Shown here: one piece after another, positions 33,655 to 42,305 of the stretch
How positions within the stretch are numbered: position 1 is the stretch's first letter
Layout: each line of letters begins with the position of its first letter
Source of the DNA: Robiginitalea myxolifaciens
GTDB taxonomy: Bacteria; Bacteroidota; Bacteroidia; Flavobacteriales; Flavobacteriaceae
DNA length: 64,000 bases
Direction of reading: 5' to 3'
Assembly (NCBI RefSeq): GCF_900115205.1
Contig: NZ_FOYQ01000002.1
Coordinates: forward strand, 1,302,001-1,366,000
The notes under the pieces: generated by a model
Told to the model about the DNA's origin: nothing
Seen by the model: the letters and a program-made list of their open reading frames with translations, nothing else
Database searches by the model: none
Position numbers and translations under genes: made by a program

Positions 33655-36066
33655 ATGAGAATTACTACCCTATTGGCTGGCATACTCCTGCTGGGCCTGT
33701 CTTCTCCTGCAATTGCCCAAGACAAAGGCAATGGCAAAGACGACAAGAAAAAAGACAAGATTAAAAAGTACGAAGAGGTTATTACCGAGGAGGCGGTTTC
33801 CGATGAAGGTTTTATCACCTCCCACCAAGTAGATGGTAAGTATTTCTTTGAAATTCCAAGGGATCTTTTGGGGAAGGAAATCCTGATTGTAAGCCGGATG
33901 TCGGGCTATGTGAAGAACCTTTCCTTCGGTGGTGCCGGGATGAAGACGCGGCCGCAGCAAGTGATTCGTTTTGAGGAAAACGATAAAAAAGTACTCCTGC
34001 GGAGCGTGTCCTACAACAGCGTCGCCAGTGAGGAAGATCCGGTTTACCAAAGTGTTCGAAACAACAATTTTGAGCCCATCATTCATAGTTTTGACGTGAG
34101 CACCTACGGTCAGGACAGTACCGTGGTGGTGGATGTCACCGGGTTTTTCACCTCGGACATTCCAATGATTGGTGCCCTGTCCGAGCGCCAGCGAAAGAAT
34201 TTCAAGATCAAAAACCTGGACAAGAGCCGCTCCCTGATCAAATCGGTAAAGTCCTACCCTCAGAACATCGAAGTGCGCCAAATCCTGACGTATAACGGGG
34301 ACGAACTTCCGGACAATGGTCTTACCAAGACCCTTTCCGTGGAGATGAATCAAAGCTTTATCCTCCTGCCAGAAGATCCCTGGATGCCTCGCTTGCACGA
34401 CGAGCGCGTTGGTTTTTTCAGCGTGCGTCAGACCAATTACAGCCTGGATGAGCAACGGGCAGCCAACAAGCGTTACATCACCCGCTGGCGCCTGGAACCC
34501 AAAGACAAGGCAGCCTATATGCGAGGCGAGCTCGTAGAGCCGGTAAAACCTATTGTGTATTATGTAGATCCTGCGACCCCCGAGAAGTGGGCTCCGTACA
34601 TCAAGCAAGGGGTAGAGGATTGGCAAAAGGCTTTCGAAAAGGCCGGATTTAAGAATGCCATCCTGGCCAAGGATCCGCCGAGTAAGGAGGAAGACCCGGA
34701 ATGGAGTCCGGAAGACGTGCGTTACTCGGTAATCCGATATATCACCACGGATATCCAGAACGCCCAGGGCCCGCACGTGCACGATCCGCGTACCGGGGAA
34801 ATCCTGGAAAGCGACATCCTCTGGTACCATAACGTCATGAACCTGCTGCGGAACTGGTATTTCGTACAAACGGCAGCCATCAATCCCGAAGCTCAGAGTT
34901 ATAAGTTCAAGGATGAGGTGATGGGGGAACTCATCCGATTCGTATCTGCCCACGAGGTAGGGCATACGCTCGGCTTCCCGCATAATATGGGGTCTTCACC
35001 CGCTTATCCGGTAGATTCCCTGCGTTCCCGTACCTTTACCGATACCCACGGAACGGCACCAAGTATTATGGACTACGCCCGGTTCAACTATATTGCCCAA
35101 CCCGAAGACGGAGTACAGAACGTCCACCCGCAAATCGGGGAGTACGACGAGTGGGCCATTGAGTACGGATACAAGCTAAACCTCAACGCGGATACACCCG
35201 AAGCGGATAAGGCTATTCTGAACACTTGGATTGAGGAACGCGCTGGGGATCCGGCGCTGCGTTTTGGCCGCCTCAACGGGATCGATCCTTCCTCTCAAAC
35301 GGAGGACCTGGGAGATGATGCCGTTTACGCCAGCCAGCTGGGGGTAGCCAACCTGAAGCGCATTGTTCCGGCACTGCGTCGCTACACCACAGAAAATGAT
35401 AAGGATTACAAAGACCTGTCCGAAATGTACGGCCAGGTATATGGCCAGTTCCGCCGGTATATCGGCCATGTAGGTCGGAACGTTGGCGGGGTTTACGAGC
35501 AAACAAAATACTCCGACCAGGACGGAGCCGTTTATTCGCATGTTCCCCGCAGTAAGCAACAGGCCGCTGTGGGCTTTATGAACGAATACGTTTTTGCCAC
35601 ACCTACCTGGCTGCTTGACGATGCCATCTTAAACCGCATCGAAGACGAAGGAGTTACCAATCGGGTCCGTAGGTTGCAGGATATGGCGTTGAACATGCTA
35701 TTTGACGGCGACCGCCTGGTTCGTGTAATGGAAAATGAAGCCCTGAACGGCAGCTCGGCTTATACCATGGTGAACCTTTTCGAGGATACCCGACGTGGGA
35801 TTTTTGGGGAGTTAGCTGCCGGCCGGCAGATCGATCCCTATCGCAGAAACCTGCAACGGTCATTTATAGAAAAGATGGAAGCACTGATGGCCCTGGAAGG
35901 CGCCAAACTGAATCAATCGGATATCAAGGCCATAGCCCGTGGTACGCTCAGCAGCCTGCAGGACGACCTGAAGAAAGCAGCGTCCCGCTATCGCGACACC
36001 GCATCCAAATATCATGTAGAAGACCTGAAAGCTCGAATCGAAGCTATCCTGGATCCGGCAGATTAA
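33655..36066 (+). CDS. Exported zinc metalloprotease (DUF5117/DUF4953 class)
   Basis: An 803-residue protein with a signal peptide (about 1-22), a lysine-rich linker, a DUF5117-like N-terminal region and a metzincin-type domain. The zinc motif HEVGHTLGFPH (HExxHxxGxxH) covers 433-443, with a met-turn-like SIMDYARFN downstream. Length and order fit the Bacteroidota family of large zinc-dependent metalloproteases. It is monocistronic, on the plus strand and clearly more GC-rich than its neighbours, so it looks like a core gene inside an AT-rich region. Its stop codon interlocks with that of the convergent DUF5996 gene. Confidence 0.93.
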   Translation: MRITTLLAGILLLGLSSPAIAQDKGNGKDDKKKDKIKKYEEVITEEAVSDEGFITSHQVDGKYFFEIPRDLLGKEILIVSRMSGYVKNLSFGGAGMKTRPQQVIRFEENDKKVLLRSVSYNSVASEEDPVYQSVRNNNFEPIIHSFDVSTYGQDSTVVVDVTGFFTSDIPMIGALSERQRKNFKIKNLDKSRSLIKSVKSYPQNIEVRQILTYNGDELPDNGLTKTLSVEMNQSFILLPEDPWMPRLHDERVGFFSVRQTNYSLDEQRAANKRYITRWRLEPKDKAAYMRGELVEPVKPIVYYVDPATPEKWAPYIKQGVEDWQKAFEKAGFKNAILAKDPPSKEEDPEWSPEDVRYSVIRYITTDIQNAQGPHVHDPRTGEILESDILWYHNVMNLLRNWYFVQTAAINPEAQSYKFKDEVMGELIRFVSAHEVGHTLGFPHNMGSSPAYPVDSLRSRTFTDTHGTAPSIMDYARFNYIAQPEDGVQNVHPQIGEYDEWAIEYGYKLNLNADTPEADKAILNTWIEERAGDPALRFGRLNGIDPSSQTEDLGDDAVYASQLGVANLKRIVPALRRYTTENDKDYKDLSEMYGQVYGQFRRYIGHVGRNVGGVYEQTKYSDQDGAVYSHVPRSKQQAAVGFMNEYVFATPTWLLDDAILNRIEDEGVTNRVRRLQDMALNMLFDGDRLVRVMENEALNGSSAYTMVNLFEDTRRGIFGELAAGRQIDPYRRNLQRSFIEKMEALMALEGAKLNQSDIKAIARGTLSSLQDDLKKAASRYRDTASKYHVEDLKARIEAILDPAD

Positions 36067-36980
36067 TTTCGTTCCAGTTTAGCCCGATCCCATTGGGCAG
36101 TCTTGACGGATGCCTCATAGGTGCTTTGTAGAAAAGACATTAAGACTTCATCCGGGTTGGAAGCTTGTTGTACGTCTTCGTATTTCAGGAAAAATTCTCC
36201 CATTTCATCGCTCCAGAAGGCTTCGGCAGGTTGCACTTCCTGTTTTCCAAACGCCTCAGGACTCGGATAGGCATAGGCATAGAAGGCAGGAAAGGGGAAG
36301 TCCTTTGACCCCAGCCAGAATCCGGCACTACTGACTTCTTTGGAATACGCCTCTTGCATAACATCTGTAGGCATATTGGGCATTTCCCCCTGGTGTAATG
36401 GCGCATCCTCTCCAGAAAACCGGGTTACCGCTAAGTCAAATGCCCCCCAGAACAGATGTACCGGACTTACTTTGCCCACAAAATCACTTCTGAATTTATT
36501 GAACACCTCATTGGCCTTGAGCATGGATTTCCAAATAGCATGCGCAGCCTCCTTGTCATAGGCTTTATTGGTGGTGTTCTCTGAGAAAGGAATAGCAGGC
36601 TCCATTTCGTTGGGACGACCATGGATTTTTACGTCTATTCCGAGAACATCTAATTTCTCAAAAAGCTCGCGATAGAAGTCGGCCACCGTTCTCGGGTAGA
36701 GGTCCATTTCTTCCTTTCCGGCATTCGAACATTCCACATATAATTTGTGCTTTTTAAAATCGAAGTCTATTTGAAAAATTCGACCCTGATAGGGAATGGG
36801 ATTCGTAGTAAATCCTTTCGTACTTACGTATAAGGCAACATGCCAGGAATGGTTTTGCCAGGGCATTGTCCTCAATCTGATCTTTCCCACGATTTGTATC
36901 CATTGATGCACCGTTTCCAGAGTATCCTGGATTTCGGAAAAGCTCAGTTGTGGCCAATTTTGAGTTTGTTTAGAAGTCAT
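36063..36980 (-). CDS. DUF5996 family protein
   Basis: A 305-residue protein beginning with WPQLSFSEIQDTLETVHQW and containing MPWQNHSWH, FQIDFDFKKHKL and HLFWGAFDLAVTRFSG, the DUF5996 signature regions. No signal peptide or membrane helix. The family has no known function. It converges with the metalloprotease gene: the two stop codons share bases 36064-36065. Confidence 0.85.
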   Translation of the reverse strand: MTSKQTQNWPQLSFSEIQDTLETVHQWIQIVGKIRLRTMPWQNHSWHVALYVSTKGFTTNPIPYQGRIFQIDFDFKKHKLYVECSNAGKEEMDLYPRTVADFYRELFEKLDVLGIDVKIHGRPNEMEPAIPFSENTTNKAYDKEAAHAIWKSMLKANEVFNKFRSDFVGKVSPVHLFWGAFDLAVTRFSGEDAPLHQGEMPNMPTDVMQEAYSKEVSSAGFWLGSKDFPFPAFYAYAYPSPEAFGKQEVQPAEAFWSDEMGEFFLKYEDVQQASNPDEVLMSFLQSTYEASVKTAQWDRAKLERN

Positions 36981-37082
36981 CAGTTATTGCATATGATTCA
37001 ACATTTCTTGTAAGTGTGTCAAGACCCCGCTGCGTTTATTCATAAGTTAAGGTGTTGTTTAATTTATTGAAAAAGAAAGAAT

Positions 37083-37709
37083 ATGGAAAATATATTAGTG
37101 GCTGGCGCCACAGGTACTACTGGAAAAAAAGTGGTGAATCTCTTAAAATCATCACAGTATTTTAAACCCATTGCAATGGTTCGAAAGGAAGAGCAATTGG
37201 AGCAATTCAGTACCGAGAATGTAGCTACCGTTTTAGCAGACTTAACTGAAGATTTAACCGAAGCAATTAAAGGCGTAGATAAGGTGGTTTTCGCGGCTGG
37301 ATCCAATGGAAAGAACGTGGTGGAAGTAGATCAGGAAGGGGCCAAGCGATTAATGGCAATAGCTAAAATGGCGAAGGTCAAAAAGTTTGTGATGCTGAGT
37401 TCTATGGGAGCCGATAATCCTGAAGCCATAGACGGTATGGAAGACTATATGCGGGCGAAGCAAAATGCAGATGAGCACTTAAGAAATAGTGGTTTAACCT
37501 ACACTATTGTCAGACCAGGGACATTGAATGATGAAAATGAGAAGGGAAAAATTGTGCTTGCCGAAAAACTCAACAAGCATGGTGAAATACCCCGAGCAGA
37601 TGTAGCTCAGGTACTGGTGAGAGCACTACACGACGATGCGCCAAAAAACATAACTTTTGAAATACTGGAGGGTGAAACCTTGATTGGTAAAGCCATGGAG
37701 GCTATTTAA
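37083..37709 (+). CDS. NAD(P)-binding SDR-like protein (atypical SDR5 / YwnB type)
   Basis: A 208-residue Rossmann-fold protein. The dinucleotide motif GATGTTGKKV lies at 8-17, with the VVFAAGSNG and VKKFVMLSSMGADNP segments of the atypical SDR5 group. The canonical YxxxK becomes YMRAKQNAD. Such proteins act as flavin or NAD(P)H reductases or as regulators; the substrate is unknown. A purine-rich AAAGAAAG stretch precedes the start. A YceI fragment lies just after its stop. Confidence 0.85.
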   Translation: MENILVAGATGTTGKKVVNLLKSSQYFKPIAMVRKEEQLEQFSTENVATVLADLTEDLTEAIKGVDKVVFAAGSNGKNVVEVDQEGAKRLMAIAKMAKVKKFVMLSSMGADNPEAIDGMEDYMRAKQNADEHLRNSGLTYTIVRPGTLNDENEKGKIVLAEKLNKHGEIPRADVAQVLVRALHDDAPKNITFEILEGETLIGKAMEAI

Positions 37710-37712
37710 GGC

Positions 37713-37792
37713 TATCGAAGAAGTCAGCGGTGCGTAAATGTGCATCTCGATACGGTATGCCGGCATGAATACTTTGAACCTGTATCGTGGCC
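37713..37792 (-). pseudogene. Fragment of a second YceI gene
   Basis: These 80 bases match bases 48136-48215 inside the intact YceI gene at about 64 of 80 positions, without gaps. Translated on the minus strand the fragment reads ATIQVQSIHAGIPYRDAHL and then RTADFFD, against ATIQVASINTGIPDRDAHL and RTADFFD in the intact protein. No further YceI sequence follows on either side and an in-frame TAG stands just upstream. It is a relic of a deleted or failed gene copy. Confidence 0.75.
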
Positions 37793-37913
37793 AAAACCTA
37801 CAGGCTCCTATACAGTAATTCCTATGGCTTATCTTTGTTATTGACCGAAACTCAACTATCATCTGCCTTGCTTCCTCCTATAAAGTACCCACTTCTTTTT
37901 AAAGGACAACGGT

Positions 37914-37959
37914 AAAACGCAATTTCCGGGTGCACTAATAGCATATAAAATTGCGTTTT
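37914..37959. terminator. Inverted repeat, possible bidirectional terminator
   Basis: AAAACGCAATTT (37914-37925) and AAATTGCGTTTT (37948-37959) form a 12-base perfect stem with a 22-base loop, flanked by A and T tracts. It lies 33 bases before the next plus-strand gene, so it may end transcripts from the YceI-fragment side or the NAD(P)-binding gene. Confidence 0.5.
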
Positions 37960-37992
37960 CGAGGGCCATTAACTTGAACTAACTCCGCTTGC

Positions 37993-39360
37993 ATGAGATT
38001 ACTACGTCTTTTATTGATTCTGGCATTTCTTTCCTTCCTTCCCCCTGCCATGAGTCAAACAGTAATTGATAATAACGATCCGCCTCTCAAACTCGGAGTG
38101 TTCATCGATGGCTGTGAAAATTGGGATGGCGGATGTGATTTGGATTATATCAGAACGGAAATTACGGCCGTAGACTTCTACCGGGATAATCAAAGGGCCG
38201 ACGTGTTTCTGCTGATAAACCGAAACAGATCCGGCGGAGGAGGAAGACAGTATCAACTGATTTTTATAGGCCAAAGAAACATTCATGCAGGAAGGACAGA
38301 CACCCTCTATGTAAATAACAGACAGCTCGACACTGACTTTGAGGTGCGGGAAAAATTAACCCGGTATATAAAATTAGGGTTAGCTCCATATGTCGCAAAA
38401 ACCAAAGTCGGAGAGGAGATCGAAATCGATATGAAAATGGACTCCGCCATTCTTGAAGATTCTGTTGAAGTAACTGTTGATCCGTGGAATTACTGGGTTT
38501 TTAATATCGGTAGTGATGCCAATATTGAAATAGAAGAATTGAGCAGTGATGTCAATATCGGTGGAGACATCAATATTAATCGAATAACAGAGAAATGGAA
38601 AATATCCCTATCCGGAAGGGTAGATGAACGCTTAAGAAGGACAATACAAAAAGTACCCAGAGTCGATGACAATGGCGATCCGGTTCTCGATGAGGATGGG
38701 AACCAGATTATCGATGAAGTTGCGAATAATTTTGATGTTTCAGAATTTGGATTTAACCATCAGCTTGTGCGGTCTTTATCGCAACAATGGTCCTACGGTT
38801 ATGATATTGCCGGGCGTCAGAATACCCGGCTTAATTATAAGTTTCAGACCAGTATCCGACCAGCGGTAGAGTACAATTTTTTTCCAGAAGCTGTGCAAAA
38901 TACCCGGTTTCTACGCATGAATTATGGGGTTGAACTCAGAAATAACAGCTATGTCGAAGAAACCATCAGCGGTTTTCTAAACGAAACCCGGGTCCTTCAT
39001 AGTTTAAGAACCAGCCTGGGGCTCAATAGACGCTGGGGAACCCTTGAGGTGGGATATCGCCTGAGGAATTATCTGGATGATTTTAGCTCGTGGTCTACAG
39101 GTTTGAATATTCGGGCAGATGTCCGGGTCACCGGGAATTTTTCCTTCTTTGTCAGGGCAGAAGGCAACTATGTCCAGGATCAGATTTACCTGGCGGCCGG
39201 AGACTTCACCGAGCAGGATATTTTAAGTGGAAGGGTTACCCTGCCCTCCGCCTATATTATCGACACCCGGTTTGGATTTAATTATCGGTTTGGTTCCAAT
39301 CTCAACAACTTCATTAATCGAAGATTTTTCGGAAGAGCCAATTTTGTAGGGACCGATTAA
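37993..39360 (+). CDS. Exported protein, probably outer-membrane beta-barrel
   Basis: A 455-residue protein with a signal peptide (about 1-21, ending PPAMSQ). The N-terminal 150 residues contain an unusual GCENWDGGCDLDYIRTEI segment with two cysteines and form a soluble domain; residues about 165-450 alternate in a way typical of beta-barrel strands (WKISLSGRVDERL, WSYGYDIAGRQNTRLNYKF). The C-terminus NRRFFGRANFVGTD lacks the classic final aromatic. No family was recognised. Monocistronic. Confidence 0.65.
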   Translation: MRLLRLLLILAFLSFLPPAMSQTVIDNNDPPLKLGVFIDGCENWDGGCDLDYIRTEITAVDFYRDNQRADVFLLINRNRSGGGGRQYQLIFIGQRNIHAGRTDTLYVNNRQLDTDFEVREKLTRYIKLGLAPYVAKTKVGEEIEIDMKMDSAILEDSVEVTVDPWNYWVFNIGSDANIEIEELSSDVNIGGDININRITEKWKISLSGRVDERLRRTIQKVPRVDDNGDPVLDEDGNQIIDEVANNFDVSEFGFNHQLVRSLSQQWSYGYDIAGRQNTRLNYKFQTSIRPAVEYNFFPEAVQNTRFLRMNYGVELRNNSYVEETISGFLNETRVLHSLRTSLGLNRRWGTLEVGYRLRNYLDDFSSWSTGLNIRADVRVTGNFSFFVRAEGNYVQDQIYLAAGDFTEQDILSGRVTLPSAYIIDTRFGFNYRFGSNLNNFINRRFFGRANFVGTD

Positions 39361-39370
39361 GGTATTATTT

Positions 39371-39808
39371 CTATTTCCTGCAAGCACCACATTCATGATG
39401 CTCATTGAGATAATCAATGGATTCCTGGCAGATTTGTTCTAAAATGGAAATGTCTATATCGCTTAGTCTTTTAATGTAGATACAAGCCTTTCCCATTTTG
39501 AACTTCCCGAATTTTTTCAACAAGGCATCACTCTTGTCTGTTTTGGAATAGATATATAAGGAGAATTGGGCTTTTCTAGGAGAAAATCCCAGCATTGGAG
39601 CATCACCCTCATGGCCACTGGCATATTTATAGTGGTAACTCCCAAAACCAATGATGGTGGGCCCCCACATTTTTGGTTCAAAGCCAGACCAAGCGCTCAT
39701 TAGCTTTATTAATTCAAGACTATCGGCTTTCTTTTGCGTATTGTCTACATAGGAATCGATGAATTCAAATACATCGACTTCTGTTTCGGTGGTTTTGTTC
39801 TTTGCCAT
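39371..39808 (-). CDS. DUF1801 domain protein
   Basis: A 145-residue protein with the DUF1801 pattern: LIKLMSAWSGFEPKMWGPTI, GFGSYHYKYASGHEGD, then FSPRKAQFSLYIY and a C-terminal helix. The tail HHECGACRK adds two cysteines. It converges with the barrel-type gene (ten bases between the stops). A 53-codon remnant lies directly upstream and its stop codon is one base away from this start. Confidence 0.88.
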   Translation of the reverse strand: MAKNKTTETEVDVFEFIDSYVDNTQKKADSLELIKLMSAWSGFEPKMWGPTIIGFGSYHYKYASGHEGDAPMLGFSPRKAQFSLYIYSKTDKSDALLKKFGKFKMGKACIYIKRLSDIDISILEQICQESIDYLNEHHECGACRK

Positions 39809-39809
39809 A

Positions 39810-39971
39810 TCAGTCGTTTTTAAGAATCATTATAGCAGCATTCATTAGATCAAATCTTAACAAGTCATGGCAAACCTGGTATTGTATTGAAACATCACCA
39901 TTAAGCAACCATGCTATGATTTGTTCTTCGCCCACTTCTGAATTACAGCCAACTCTACAGGCATAACTCAT
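39810..39971 (-). pseudogene. Short ORF, remnant of a squalene-cyclase-like N-terminus
   Basis: A 53-codon frame from ATG (39971) to TGA (39812-39810). Its centre, EEQIIAWLLNGDVSIQYQVC followed by HDLL, resembles the start of squalene-cyclase/prenyltransferase-like proteins of Bacteroidota, where a WLL.GD.SIQYQ..RDLL motif opens a protein of about 300 residues. Here only some 30 residues of that type remain before an unrelated tail (LMNAAIMILKND) and the stop. It is read as an internal-deletion relic; a real small gene is possible. The similarity is from memory and not searched. Confidence 0.4.
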
Positions 39972-39998
39972 TTACAAGAGACTGGCGTTCGTGGTTGA

Positions 39999-40053
39999 TT
40001 AGTAAGTTAGTAAAAAGGGGTAAACGAGCAGCTATGAGTTTTGTCCGTTGTTG
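39999..40053. repeat. Intergenic repeat copy R1
   Basis: This stretch shares the core AAGTTAG(C/T)AAAAAGGG, then an AAACGAG block and a GAGTT.T....(G)TTGTT end with the repeats at 51281-51342 and 46923-46980. It lies immediately downstream (minus sense) of the gene ending at 40077. Confidence 0.6.
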
Positions 40054-40076
40054 GAAGGCATCTATTGTCGTTCGGA

Positions 40077-40625
40077 TTAAAACCGGTAACCTATACTTAG
40101 GGCACGACGATTCACACTGTTATGATCTGTTTTGTGGGAATTAAATAAATGCAATCCCAATCCAACCATGACTTCAAAAGTAATTCCACTTTTGGTCACC
40201 CATTTACTCCCGAAGCCAAAACCCAGGGAAAAGTCAAGCACATCCGGACCTTCATTCAACGTTAAATTGCCGTCCATGTCGGTAAGCTGTTTTCCATCGG
40301 TGGAACCAAAAGTTCCGAAGCCCTCAAGAAAAAAACCAGAAGCATATTTCTTTCCGAAATATCTTCTGTAAAAGGGTGAGATAAGAAAATTTGTGTCTTC
40401 ATCTCTGTTTTGATTGAAAACATATAATCCAGTAATACCAACGGAGGATTTCCGGTTCAAATTTCGCTCGTAGGTTGCCTCGAAAAGTCCTAAAGCCGTA
40501 AAGTAGACGTTGAGTTTTACCTCATTTTTCTTTTCATGTGGTTCGCCCAAAGTATCCTTCTGATTTTGAGCAACACCCGTGTTAAGGGCGAACAGTGTTG
40601 CGATTATGATCAGTTTTGCTTTCAT
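40077..40625 (-). CDS. Small outer-membrane beta-barrel-type protein
   Basis: A 182-residue exported protein (signal MKAKLIIIATLFALNTGVAQ). Its strands (VKLNVYFTALGLFEATYERN, SVGITGLYVF, FLISPFYRRYFG, ALSIGYRF) and final phenylalanine fit a small eight-stranded barrel of the DUF3575-like kind. Function unknown. Monocistronic. Confidence 0.75.
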   Translation of the reverse strand: MKAKLIIIATLFALNTGVAQNQKDTLGEPHEKKNEVKLNVYFTALGLFEATYERNLNRKSSVGITGLYVFNQNRDEDTNFLISPFYRRYFGKKYASGFFLEGFGTFGSTDGKQLTDMDGNLTLNEGPDVLDFSLGFGFGSKWVTKSGITFEVMVGLGLHLFNSHKTDHNSVNRRALSIGYRF

Positions 40626-40737
40626 AAGAAACCTGTGAGGAATAAGGGGTATGATTGACAGTATTGCTTCACCCTCAAACTTAAAGCGAAGGTTTTTAAT
40701 GTAAGTTCTGAAAGCTTAAATGATTACAAAACGGGAC

Positions 40738-41850
40738 TTATTTAAAGGACTTCTGATATTGACTTGGAGTCATTCCAGTAAATTTCTTGAAGACTTTGAA
40801 AAATGTTGTTTTCGAAGTAAAACCGGACTCCAGGCCCATCGCTAATAAACTATAATTCTGGAACTCGGAATTCAGTAACATTTGCTTTACAGCCTCTACA
40901 CGATACCGATTCAAATAGTTCGAAAAATTGCTCCCTGTTACTTGGTTTACCAATTGCGACAGGTATCCCGGGCTAATCCCTAATTCCCTGGCAACTTGTT
41001 CTCGATTCAACCCGCTATCGGTATAAATTTTGTTCTCCTTGAATAAAACTTCGAGCTTTTTAAAGTGCGCATTGTCGGCCTTAAGCTTTTCTTTTTCAGG
41101 AATGGAGGGATTGCTAATTTTTACGGATAAACCATCGAGGACGGCGCTTATTTCTTCTCTGTTATCGGATAACCTAAACTTATAAATACCGACATAGGTT
41201 GTCCAATGAATAAAAAGCGTAGCCGCTAGTGCAATGATCTTCATAGTCATTGAAACATCATAAACAATAAAGAGTCGGACAACTATAGCGCCTATCCACG
41301 AAAAGAAAATCAAAGAAACCAAAAGCCATAGTACTGTAATCCATGACTTATCCTTTTCTTGATTTATGTATTTCAAAAACCGATAGGCAGCAATTAACAC
41401 GCCAGGGAAAAATAGCACAGCCAAAAACACCTCTATTTTGTTGAGAATCTCAAGCACAGCTTGGATTGCATTGGGGAGCGTATATTGATTAGTAATGGTA
41501 TCAAATCCTTCAAGGATACTTATACCTGCTGAGAATCCGAAAGGCAGAAATAACCAACCTAAATTTCTAGAGTTTCTCAAAGGGTGGTTTCCCTTTTTCA
41601 AAATAAAGAGCGATAAGAACACTGGGGCCAGAAATGCTGTTTCCACGTCGTCAATAAATCGAAGAATCGGATATTGTTGAAACGCCCCCCAGAGTTCCAA
41701 GGCGAGATTTAATAACAGGAGCGAAAGAACAAACATCAAATATGCCAAATACCGGTTTGCTTTGGTATTGAACAACTTTGACTTCAGAATAATAATGCCA
41801 AGAACCACGCCCTGAAAAATGGCAATATGAAGTAGTGTTTGATAAATCAA
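40738..41850 (-). CDS. Membrane-bound AraC-family transcriptional regulator
   Basis: A 370-residue protein with seven predicted membrane helices (about 1-225) and a C-terminal AraC domain (about 268-368; REQVARELGISPGYLSQLVN and LAMGLESGFTSKTTFFKVF). This fused layout is common in Flavobacteriia. It should act as a one-component regulator sensing a membrane or external signal. The genes it controls are unknown. A 26-base gap separates it from the downstream DUF1801 gene's upstream end, but the direction places it after that gene. Confidence 0.88.
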   Translation of the reverse strand: MIYQTLLHIAIFQGVVLGIIILKSKLFNTKANRYLAYLMFVLSLLLLNLALELWGAFQQYPILRFIDDVETAFLAPVFLSLFILKKGNHPLRNSRNLGWLFLPFGFSAGISILEGFDTITNQYTLPNAIQAVLEILNKIEVFLAVLFFPGVLIAAYRFLKYINQEKDKSWITVLWLLVSLIFFSWIGAIVVRLFIVYDVSMTMKIIALAATLFIHWTTYVGIYKFRLSDNREEISAVLDGLSVKISNPSIPEKEKLKADNAHFKKLEVLFKENKIYTDSGLNREQVARELGISPGYLSQLVNQVTGSNFSNYLNRYRVEAVKQMLLNSEFQNYSLLAMGLESGFTSKTTFFKVFKKFTGMTPSQYQKSFK

Positions 41851-41876
41851 AATAGTCCTTTACGATATCGTTGAAT

Positions 41877-42257
41877 TCAGTGTGCTGAATCTTTTAGGAG
41901 TCCTGTTCGATATTTTACCATCCTGATTATCAGCTGTTTAGGTAATGTTTTGTCCAGCGGAAACTGAAGCGAGCCTTTCGCTCTTTTATATTCGCTCAAT
42001 TCAGCGTCAAATTTTTGCATGGTGGTCGGATGCGGATAAAATCCAACGTGGTTTTTATATCCTGCAATCATAATCTGCTGCTCTCTTTTACCATCTTTCA
42101 CCAAGGCATAAGCAGGGATGTTATAGTTCAGCAATTCCGTAGCATTCGGTTCCGCCTTCAGAATACATTCTTTCAATTCCAAAAGCATCTTTTGTACTTT
42201 TTTAGGTTGAGCGTCGAAGTATTCTTCAACATTTTTAAATTCCACTTTTCCGCTCAT
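41877..42257 (-). CDS. DUF1801 protein, iron-chaperone (YdhG) type
   Basis: A 126-residue protein with the YdhG/Fra-like pattern: VEEYFDAQPKKVQKMLLELK at the start, NYNIPAYAL, GYKNHVGFYPHPTTM and GSLQFPLDKTLPKQLI. It is the most typical of the three DUF1801 proteins here. Family members have been proposed to bind iron; no ligand residues can be assigned with confidence. Confidence 0.88.
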   Translation of the reverse strand: MSGKVEFKNVEEYFDAQPKKVQKMLLELKECILKAEPNATELLNYNIPAYALVKDGKREQQIMIAGYKNHVGFYPHPTTMQKFDAELSEYKRAKGSLQFPLDKTLPKQLIIRMVKYRTGLLKDSAH

Positions 42258-42305
42258 GATAATCCCCTGTTGTACGCACTGAATACCTTGTTGTTCTATC
42301 GTAAT

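Noticed and set aside
33546-33818. A minus-strand frame of 90 codons overlapping the 5' end of the metalloprotease
   Set aside because: It lies mostly antisense to the signal-peptide part of a clear gene, has no recognisable domain, and its start would be inside that gene.
37626-37862. A minus-strand frame of 78 codons covering the YceI fragment
   Set aside because: It is in a different frame from the YceI-like reading and overlaps the NAD(P)-binding gene; the YceI fragment itself explains the sequence.
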